Assembly: GCA_008638375.1 (NCBI GenBank) | Contig: CM018052.1 | Location: forward strand, 33,744,226-33,808,225 | Length of the DNA stretch: 64,000 nucleotides | Source: Nyssa sinensis | Taxonomy: Eukaryota > Streptophyta > Magnoliopsida > Cornales > Nyssaceae | Reading direction: 5' to 3' | Shown here: piece by piece, positions 55,335 to 64,000 of the stretch | Layout of the letters: the number at the start of each line of letters is the position of its first letter | Position numbering within the stretch: the first letter of the stretch is position 1 | Translations under genes and position numbers: made by a program | Notes under the pieces: model-generated | Database searches by the model: none | Told to the model about the DNA's origin: nothing | Seen by the model: only the letters and a program-made list of their open reading frames with translations

Positions 55335-55857
55335 ATGGTGGTCTTCATATCTCTCAAGACCATAATAACTCGAAACCGTTATAAATCCTCCAGAAACTTT
55401 CTCTCGCTCTCTCTTCTTCATCAACTCCATTCCCATTCCCATTCCCATCCCCATCTCCAACTCCCCTACTCTCCTCCCTTCTTTCTTATCCATTTATCTC
55501 TCATCCCTCTCGCTCCAGGTTTCTCTCTCCCCTCTCTAAATGGTTCCATGGCCCTCTCTTACTCTCTTCTCCTCCGTGGAATCTCTGTCAGTTTGCTACT
55601 CCTCTGTACCTCCATTGCGACGCTGTTCTTCTCCGAAAGGTCGAAGCTCTGAATTTGCTTCATAGGCGAAAATTTCGGATCAATTTAAGGTTTGGATCGG
55701 TTTCAACTGTTCCTGGATTGTTGAAAGGGACCGTTATCGAAGAATTGAGTGTTGACAAGGACAATGTTAGTCACAGCAGCTATGCGGATAGTTTCTTGAA
55801 TTTGCCGAATTTCATTTCCATTAGCAGATTGCTTTCTGGTCCATTTATTGGATGGTA
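55335..55857 (+). CDS. CLS: Cardiolipin synthase, first exon (leader frameshifted)
   Basis: Mitochondrial CLS joins phosphatidylglycerol and CDP-diacylglycerol to make cardiolipin. This exon reads LSKWFHGPLL, then LLRKVEALNLL, then SFLNLPNFISISRLLSGPFI, ending at a donor (55,858) in phase 2, as expected before the CDP-alcohol phosphatidyltransferase core. That frame is open only from 55,385 (stop at 55,382-55,384) and has no in-frame ATG. The ATG at 55,335 opens a plausible leader (MVVFISLKTIITRNRYKSSR) in another frame that ends at 55,652. A one-base loss or two-base gain in 55,385-55,510, near the CATTCC repeat, would reconcile them. Exons with the catalytic motif lie beyond the window. Confidence 0.8.
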
Positions 55858-55927
55858 ATTTTCCTTTTTCTTTCCATCTTTATTTTTTTAAAATTTTTTA
55901 TCTTTTTTTTAACTTTTTCATTATATG

Positions 55928-56328
55928 TGATGGAAAGATATATTTAAAAGCTGGTGTGAACCCGGTTATCTCTGAAAATTAAGAATTGAGTTTGCAAAAG
56001 CAGATGATCTTGACTTGTGTTACGACTTTCTGCTAACCACTGAAACATGAAACTCTCTTATTAATAGAATGACTACAATACGAGTCTTTTACGTCTTTTG
56101 TAGTCTGGGAAGAATCTCATAAAGAACTAAGGAGCCAGGAAAATGCGTGATAACAAATAAATCTTTCCACACTTATCCCGTAACCAATATGCGAGTTGGT
56201 TGAAATTTGAAACTAACCAAATAATGATAATAATCATAACATTATCACAACTCTCATTCACAATCTCACAATCTTGTGGATGCCCAAATAGCTATGGGTT
56301 CGAGTCAAACATATTCCAATATCCAACA
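55928..56328 (-). repeat. 3' LTR of the antisense copia element
   Basis: A 401 bp direct copy of the right LTR. On the plus strand it begins TGATGGAAAGAT and ends ATCCAACA. A purine tract on the minus strand (56,329-56,341) adjoins it as polypurine tract. Confidence 0.92.
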
Positions 56329-57016
56329 TCTCTCACTCATCTATATAGGGTGAGTACTAAGTTCTTTACATCACTTTCCATATACAGAAAATGGATCGTG
56401 CAACGGGACGAGAAAGATCGAGATAAGAGTACTATATCAAGCTACTATCATGCCAACATAGTACTTCACTACAAACAAACAACTAATCTCGTCGTTTCAG
56501 ATTATTCTGCTACACCAAATTCAGCACCCCTTATCTCTCTTGAGAATCAATCCTAGCGCGATGCTTGAACCATCCATTTTGTATCATACTCATAATCATA
56601 TCGATAAACACAAAAACCGACATGATCGCCATGGCAATAAGTCACAATATAATAGTGTATTACGGAACCATTTTCCCTAGCTACTCACATTAATCCAATT
56701 AAACTTAACCGTTTTCTTAGACATGCCCCACCAGATCACATCAATCATGATCCTTTAGGCACGTGCTAAAGTAGCAACATCAAGCCATCTTTTCATAACG
56801 TAGTCTTAGGTCACAAAGGGCACAGTGGAACTCAAAGTGGTTCTCAGAGCTCACATAGTGACGAAACAAGTGTACATTCAGTCACTCTCTTTATAAAAAG
56901 TCACATCAACAGCACATGCAGTATGTAATGTATACTACGACGGAGCTCCCACTCAATTAGGCATGTTAATCTCAATCTCATAAAATAAGAATAAACGTCG
57001 TACGAATCTTAGTTTA

Positions 57017-57286
57017 GTCGCTATCTAGTGCCCGTCGCTATCTCAGCGCTCTTCGTCACTATCTTAGCGCCTAAGCCGAACACTCCAACCCAGTCGCTCT
57101 CCTAGCGCCTGTTTGACGGTTCACATTCGGCTTTCTTCAAGTTACATAAGGTGTGTGGTCAACTTTCATGTTCGATTCATTAAAAATAAATCTTATCTTA
57201 ACTCAGTCAATGCGACATATATGATAAAGTAAATTCTCTCACAAGCCAAGAATTCAATGTCTCATCTTGCTCGCTATCTAAGCGCC
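57017..57286. repeat. Short hairpin motif repeated five times
   Basis: Degenerate copies of GTCGCTATCTNAGCGCC lie at 57,017, 57,034, 57,055, 57,093 and 57,270, between the RNase H end and the 3' LTR of the copia element. Each contains the inverted repeat CGCTA-TCT-TAGCG or a variant. Confidence 0.85.
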
Positions 57287-60200
57287 AAGGCAATTGCTCG
57301 TGTGAGAAAGCTTATTGACATCTTCAAAATGTATGCATGTACTATGTTCATCTCAATATGAATAAAACCACAATATGAATCAAAACTCATATATATAAGA
57401 TAATGTCAAAATGGTGTCCAGTACATCATATCCTAACTAAACCCAGACTCTTGACATGTGATGTAAAAACATCTCTAGGGATGGGTTTGGTCAATGGGTC
57501 TGCCACCCTATTGGCTGTAGATATATGCTTCAAGACCACATGCCCTCGCGCAACTATATCTCGAATGTAGTGAAAACATATATCAATGTGTTTGGTCCTC
57601 CCATGGTACTTGGAATCCTTTGCATATGCTAAAGCTGCCATACTGTCACAATAAATGACCACAACATTCTGCCCCCATGACACTATGTCAAGGCGCTGTA
57701 AAAATCTCCTCAACCAAACTGCCTCTTGTATTGCTAACGAACAAGCTACATACTCAGACTCCATTGTGGACAATGCTACACAATTCTGTTTCTTACTACA
57801 CCAAGAAACAATTCCTCCACCAAGTAAGAATGCATAGCCTAAAGTGGACTTGGGCTCATCCCGGTCGTAAGCCCAATCTGCATCACTGTATCCTTTCAAT
57901 CTCAAATCCCCACCTTTGTAACACAGCATAAGATCAATGGTATCCTGAAGATATTGAAAAATCCTCTTTGCCACTTTCTGATGAGTTATTCTTGAATTAC
58001 TCTGGAATCAACTAACCAATCCAACAACGAAGCTAATGTCTGGTCGTGTACACAACATAGCGTACATTAGACTACCAATTGCATTCACTTAAGGTACTTT
58101 AGACATCCGGTTCTTCACCTGTCTTAGGCCATTGGCTAAGATGTAAGTCGCATCCTTTCTAGTGTTTATGGGTTTGGAGTGATTTATATGGAATCGCTCA
58201 AGGATTCTCTTAATGTAAGTCTCTTGGGATAGGCAAAGAAGCCTCTTTGATCGATCTCTCATGATCTTTACTCCTAAAATATTGTGTACTTCGCCCATGT
58301 CCTTAATCTCAAAAGTAGAGGACAATCACTCTTTAGTGGCAACTATCTCCTTAAAGATATTCCCAGCAAGTAAGATGTCGTCAACATACAATGTAAGGGC
58401 AAGGAAGCTTTCCTTGGATCGTTTTACATATACACAGTGGTCTTCTTCTATCATCTCAAAACCATGACATATTATGGCTTTATGAAACCTCACATACCAT
58501 TGTCTCGAAGATTGTTTGAGACTATAAATAGAACGTTTGAGACGACAGACTTTGCGCTCTTGTCCTTTGATTTCAAAACCCTGTAGTTGAGTCATATAGA
58601 TCTCTTCTTCTAGTTCTCCATTAAAAAATACAGTCTTAACATCTATTTGGAAAAGTTTCAAATCCATATGTGCTACAATACTAGGATAAGGCGAATAGAA
58701 GAAAACTCACCACTGGGGAGAATGTCTATTCATAGTTTATACCCTCCTTTTGGGTATAATCTTTCGTCACAAGACATGCCATATAACTGTCAATTGATCC
58801 ATTTGTCTTGCGCTTTATCTTCAATACCCAAGTTTTTCCAATGGCCTTGCGCGTAGTAGGGAGATCAACTAAATCCCAAAACATGATTTTTATCCATAGA
58901 ACTCATCTCTTCCTCTGTAGCAATCATCCATTCATTATAAGTACGTGAAGAGAGCACTTCACTAAAAGAAGTAGGCTCATCTAAATCCAGTGAAATAGCC
59001 ATAAGTGCATCCCCTCAATCTCAAAGCGATGACGAGGGATAACTCCATGCTTACTCGTACGAACTTGACTCTCTTGAGAATCTAACTGAGAAGTTCCACT
59101 AGATTGAAGATTACTCTTATCCTCATCGGCGATTCAAGATGAGAAATCAATTCCCTACCCTCGCCGAAAGGAGCCAAGTTATCCTCTAAATCTACCATTT
59201 CATAGAGTTCAAGGTTCGTTTTGGCTCACCAATGCTCAGGAAATCATTTTCAATGAAATCCACATCGCGTGACTCAATTGTAGTCATTCCTTTATCTGGT
59301 TGCTCACCTAGCATCACATAGCCTCTAGAGCTTTCAGAATAACAAACAAAAATGTTCTCGTTAGCTCTCGGGCCGAACTTCCCATATTGATAAGAAGCGT
59401 TGTGAACATAACCTGCCAACCCATGGTCGTAAATGCCCAAAATCTGTCTTCCGCCAATGCCAAAGCTCATAAGGGGTTTGAGGAATTGACTTAGAAGGTA
59501 CACGGTTAAGAATGTAGGCAACAGTCAATAAAGCATCCCCCCAGAAGCTGATCAGGAGGTTAGCTTGCGCTATCATTGATTTAACTATGTCTAATAATGT
59601 ACGATTTCATCACTCTGCAATACCATTTTGTTGTAGCGTACCAGAAATCGTCAATTGCCTGCGTATTCCCTTTCCTCACATAGTTCCTTGAATTGATCTG
59701 ATAGATATTTGCGTCCACGGTCCGTGCGAAATGCCTTAAGTCTCCGCTCTATTTGATTTTCAACCTCAGCTAGAAAACGTCTAAAACAATCCAATGTTTC
59801 ATATCGGTGAGAAATCAAATAAACATAACCATATCGCATAAAGTCATCTATAAAAGTAAGGAAATAAGAGGCGTCATTACGTGCCTTGGTCCGCAAATGT
59901 CTGAATGGACTAATTCTAGAGGGTGAGTAGCCCTAGTAGCTTTTCCAAAAGACTTACGGCAGCTCTTTCTAGCCAGACAAGGCTCACATGTAGGTAGGCT
60001 TACTTTAGAGAGAGACCCCAATGGGCCTTCTCTAGCTAATCTAGCTATCCTTTCTTGTCCAATATGGCCAAGTCTTACATGCCATTTAACAGAATCATCT
60101 TTATAATCATCACATGCCAAACATTCAGATGAAGAATAATAATTTAATGTATCCAATTAATAAAGATTATTTGAAAGAAAACCATGTCCAAAAATATTAC

Positions 60201-62402
60201 CATCCAAAAACATAACTAATTGTCTACCATCAATGCTGAAAGAAAAACCAAGTTCAACTAGTGCTGAAATAGAAACTAGATTAAATCGGACACTAGGTAC
60301 ATAAAGCACATCATGGAGAATCAGAACACGCCTTGAGCACAATCTGAGCTGATAAGCACCAACTCCAAGAACTTTTGTACTTGCATTGTTTCCCATAAAG
60401 ATGCTTTGGCTACCTGCCAGTATCCGATGGTACTCCACCAAACCTACTCTTTCCTACACGACATGTTTGGTTGCTCCTGTATCCAATATCCGCAAAGGAG
60501 ATGAATAAGCAACTAATACATGTGAACAAACAAGTGAAAATGAAGAGTACTGATTAGTGGATACCTTCTTCGACTCAGTGCAATTACGAGCAAAGTGTCC
60601 TAGCTTCTCATAGTTATAGCACTTTACTTTGGCAAAGTTCTTCTTGCCTCCACGCTTGCCTCTTTGGCGCTTGGCTACTCTGCTTGCCTTTGGAGTCAAG
60701 TTATTTGCTCCACCCTGCTTCTTCTTTCCTCCTCGTTTCCTTTGATTAGGCACACGTGCCTTATCATGGCCACCCTGGGCGACAAGGACAACAGAGCGAT
60801 TCACCTCTTGATACTCCGCCTCTAACTCCAAATGATGCGAAATATCAACAAATTTTTTTATGTTATCATTGTGGGTCAGAATTTGTTTCATTTGATTCCA
60901 TGTTTCTGGCAAGGAGTGAATAATTGCTAGGATTTGCTGCTCATCAGTAAGATCATTTCCAGCAGCCTTAAGATCTCGGATCATGGCTGACATCACCCTT
61001 AAGTGCTCAATCATGGTGTGCTTGGAATCCATCATGGCTGACATCACATCCCCTTACAAGGCTTCCCAAAAATTAATACATCATTTCCCAAAAAGAGATT
61101 GCATGGCTTGAATCAACCTACTACATCAATCTACTAGAAACAATAAAATAAATGGGGATGTTGCGCCAAAAACTCATAGATCTCTAACTTATTCTTGTAA
61201 TTTCATATATCACATAACACACGTACTAGAATATCAATTTCACTAAGCACATCCAATTACAACAAATATAACAATATAATGGACTTTGTTGGATGACTTT
61301 ACCACACTTTACCACAATGGGAGGGGTATTTGGGTCTCACAATTAAAGGGATCAATAATATGCAACAATGATATATTAAACAATTATCCACATGAAAATT
61401 AATGCATAAATGATCCAATAAATAATCCAAAAATACGATCCACACATATTGTAAATGTTTCTAATTTCCAAAGCCTTTCCCAAAATATTTCACATTTAAA
61501 ATAATTTTTTTTGAAATTTTTAATCAATTTTTAGGATTAAAAAATTAATTTTAAAGCCCCAAAAATATCAAAAATAAGTTAAAAAATTCACTAAAAATTA
61601 ATTTGGGCCCCCAACAATGTATTAAACACTTAAATGTAATTTTAATCTCAAATGGAGCATTCTGAAATTTTTATAAAATTATTTAATCAATTTTTTAACA
61701 CTTTTTATCCAATAAAAAATTATTTTTTAAATTTTCAGAAACTTAAAAATTACAAAAAAATACATCACGGGGTCTCAAATTCAGTGAGTGAGGCACACTC
61801 TCCGGAGGTGTAAAAAAACAGAGCCCGAAAGACCCCAAATGCGCCTACACGGGCCTCCCTGAGAGTGGGATTTGCAAAACTGATTTAAAAATCAGATTTA
61901 AGCTTTTGGCAATTACCCACGCGTAGCCAAGTTGCGTGTGTACCACACACCGCCGCTGCTACAATTCCATCATTGCGGTCAAACTTTGCAACCTCATATC
62001 TCATTCATCTCAAGTCCAAAAATTATGAAAAATATACCATTGGAAAACTTTCATGACAAGGAACAATTTAATATAAATTTCACGCATAATAATTGAAGTT
62101 TTACAGATCGTATTAAAGCTCAAAAATTCGTATTAAAGTTGTGTTTTCCTGTAAAACTAAAACTTTAAACTCAAATCTCTCACAGATTCAACGATGGATC
62201 GTCATGAAATTTTAAGGACTTACTAATTCGGATATTACAAACACATCCACCGTGGCAAATCATTCAAAAAGTGTTCATAAATTTTTCGTTTGAAAAATAG
62301 CCAAGTGGTTAAACATTTTTATATAAGTTATGCATGATTAAATAATACTCATGATATATTCATGCATAATAACATCAAATAAGTGAACACAAGTAAAAAT
62401 AA

Positions 62403-62414
62403 GCTCTGATACCA
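62403..62414 (-). other. Primer binding site (initiator Met tRNA type)
   Basis: The minus strand reads TGGTATCAGAGC, the standard copia primer site complementary to the 3' end of initiator methionine tRNA, one base inside the 5' LTR. It fixes the orientation of the element. Confidence 0.93.
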
Positions 62415-62415
62415 A

Positions 62416-62848
62416 TGATGGAAAGATATATAAAAATAGGTGTGAACTCGGTTACCTCTAAGAATCGGGTTCGCGAAAGCAGAAGATCTTGGTTTGTGTT
62501 ACTGACTTTCTGATAATCACTGGAACACCACGGATGGAACTTTCTTGTCAATAGAATGACTACAATACGAGTTCTCTATGTCTTTTCTACAACCCAAGTC
62601 TAGAGACATAGATAGTAGTTTCAGAAGAATCTCAGAGAGAACTAGGGAGCCAGGAGAATGCCCGATAACTAAGAAATCTTTCCACACTTATCCTGTAACC
62701 AATATGCGAGATATATATCTGGGTTGGTTGAAATTCGAAACTAACCAGATAATGAGAAGAATCATAACCTTATCACAACTTTCATTCATAATCTTGTGGA
62801 TGCCCAAATGACTATGAGTTCGGGTCAAACCCGTCCCAATATCCAACA
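62416..62848 (-). repeat. 5' LTR of the antisense copia element
   Basis: 433 bp, TG...CA ends, matched to the 3' LTR with scattered substitutions and small indels. Confidence 0.92.
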
Positions 62849-62879
<31 letters not shown>

Positions 62880-62886
62880 TGTATAC
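62849..62886. repeat. (GTAT)n microsatellite
   Basis: About eight GTAT units beginning in the right copy of the copia target duplication. It probably expanded from the flanking ATATG. Confidence 0.9.
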
Positions 62887-64000
62887 AATAATTGTTGAGA
62901 ATTTAGAAGAGCAATTTTATGTGCTGAGGATAGAGAGGGTTTGGGATTGAGTTCAAGTTTGTAAGATGCATACTCAATTCATCCAAATCATATAACATGT
63001 TTCAGGTTTTGTTTGATAAGTTTTTAAAAAATAACTGAAAATGTTTAAACATTAGAAGATTTAAAACAATTTTTGCATCTATGACTATTACACTTTAGTT
63101 ATGTACATGATAGAAAAGTACTTATTTTCTATTTCTTTAATTCAGCAATGAATTTTCTTAGCAAAATGAAGGAGTAAATGATCAGTTTGATTGACAAAAA
63201 AATGAAGTTAATTGATTTTATTTGTTTTGATACAAAGAGAACTCCACGGTCCAAATATTGTTCTAGTTTCGTCGGTGAGTAAACTATCGGGCCCCACAAG
63301 CCTTCTGAAACAAGACTTGCGTCTTAAGGTGGGTCAGCCCAAAGGGAATTATGCACTTGGTGGGAGTCGAACTAGAGACTTGCTTATAAGGCACTTATCT
63401 CCGTCTTTTTACCTCTAGGGCTAGGGTTAAGTTAATTGAATGTTATCTGTAAAAAAAGGCAATGAAAATTAATTTCAGATTTAGAAGGTTCAAACATAGC
63501 AGCACAAATTAATGAATACAAGAGCTCAGTATGGAAATTAACACTGGTGATGTCAACATCCATGTTGAAGTTGACAAACATAGAAATTGTGGGACTAGTA
63601 GGAACTCTTAGGAAATGGTGACAGATTAGTATGAGAAGAATAGCTTTTTTGGCGATCCAACACAAGCCATCAGGTTGGGGAAGCTACCTATTGGTTTTAA
63701 AAGCACTCATCTATGCTTTGATTTTCTCATTTCCATTGCTGATGTCTTGCAGACTATTGTGGTTCCAAACTTTTTAATTGCAGTGAAATTTTAAACTGTT
63801 ACTGTAATGATGTATTTAAGTTTTGATGGTACATCTATAAAATTATGGAGGACCAAGCTCTTTAATACAAAGGGTATTAATGGTTTTGTGGCCGGCTGGA
63901 GCAGCTGAGGATTACTGGTGTTAGGTGATAAATTGGTGATGTTATGAGCTATTTATTTGTGTTGGCATTTGAAATTTAGTTGGTTTAGCCTTAGAAATGA

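Larger units (their letters stand above)
55928..62848 (-). mobile_element. Full-length Ty1/copia retrotransposon, antisense in CLS intron 1
   Basis: 6.9 kb element with both LTRs, an initiator-Met-type primer site at the right end, and a 5 bp target duplication ATATG at 55,923-55,927 and 62,849-62,853. Minus-strand order: gag with zinc knuckle (61,047-60,454), protease DTGATKHVV, then LHDVLYVP (60,441-60,157), GAG-pre-integrase HLGHI...C-x2-C (60,156-59,848), integrase core with FIDDFMRYGYVYL (59,896-59,192), RT with LTLYVDDILLAGN (58,667-58,089) and RNase H ending SKYHGRTKHIDI and RVADPLTKPI (57,974-57,426). It is interrupted by many stops and shifts and has no open gag start, so it is defective. 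The knuckle reads CYNYEKLGHFARNC, with Tyr in place of the second Cys. Confidence 0.93.
55858..64000 (+). other. Cardiolipin synthase intron 1, continuing off the window
   Basis: After the donor at 55,858 no further CLS exon was found up to 64,000. It contains the full copia element at 55,928-62,848, a (GTAT)n run, and 1.1 kb of non-coding sequence to the window end. At about 63,305-63,420 a minus-strand B-box-like AGTTCGACTCC suggests a tRNA-derived repeat. Confidence 0.6.

Overview
The window is nuclear DNA of a flowering plant, most likely a eudicot. It is AT-rich, its genes have many short exons with GT-AG introns, it contains Ty1/copia, LINE, SINE and Stowaway-type elements, and its protein-coding genes are plant families. 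I cannot name the species. No CRISPR array, operon or other prokaryotic feature is present.

Layout: (1) 1-2.5 kb is a broken 3' half of a Ty1/copia element with its 3' LTR, preceded by a probable fragment of another LTR. (2) 2.9-9.1 kb (+) is an intact 12-exon GH1 beta-glucosidase of the monolignol-glucosidase (BGLU45/46/47) type; 10.4-11.9 kb holds decayed exons of a second copy. (3) 12.0-12.4 kb is a solo LTR. (4) 12.9-19.3 kb (-) is an RPUS6-type RNA pseudouridine synthase whose HQIRAQL motif is interrupted by an in-frame TGA. (5) 21.0-23.8 kb (+) is an intact 11-exon N6-methyl-AMP deaminase (MAPDA/ADAL). (6) 23.8-29 kb is repeat-rich, with a degenerate tandem array at 26.5-27.9 kb. (7) 29.1-42.6 kb (+) is an intact 18-exon phospholipase A I (LRR + ARM-like + patatin domains); intron 12 carries an antisense L1-type LINE and intron 17 a foldback element. 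(8) 42.6-50 kb holds LINE and SINE remnants, a small unknown plant gene and a short plastid ycf1-like fragment. (9) 50.0-53.2 kb (-) is an intact 5-exon RLCK-VII (PBL-like) kinase with a solo LTR in intron 1. (10) 53.8-54.4 kb is a LINE-type RNase H remnant. (11) 55.3 kb to the end (+) is the first exon of cardiolipin synthase, with an apparent frameshift in its leader, followed by intron sequence that contains a full-length antisense copia element (55,928-62,848).

The genes are independent housekeeping, lipid, cell-wall and signalling genes. Their company recalls, from memory, Arabidopsis neighbourhoods: BGLU45/46, PLA I and a kinase on chromosome 1; BGLU47 next to RPUS6 on chromosome 4; CLS next to MAPDA on chromosome 4. 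The window therefore looks like an ancestral gene block expanded by transposons. I found no convincing new multi-gene system. The most useful observations are lesions and insertions: the RPUS6 stop, a Stowaway element that supplies part of a splice donor, an exon-intron duplication in MAPDA, the CLS leader frameshift, and several insertions dated by intact target-site duplications.
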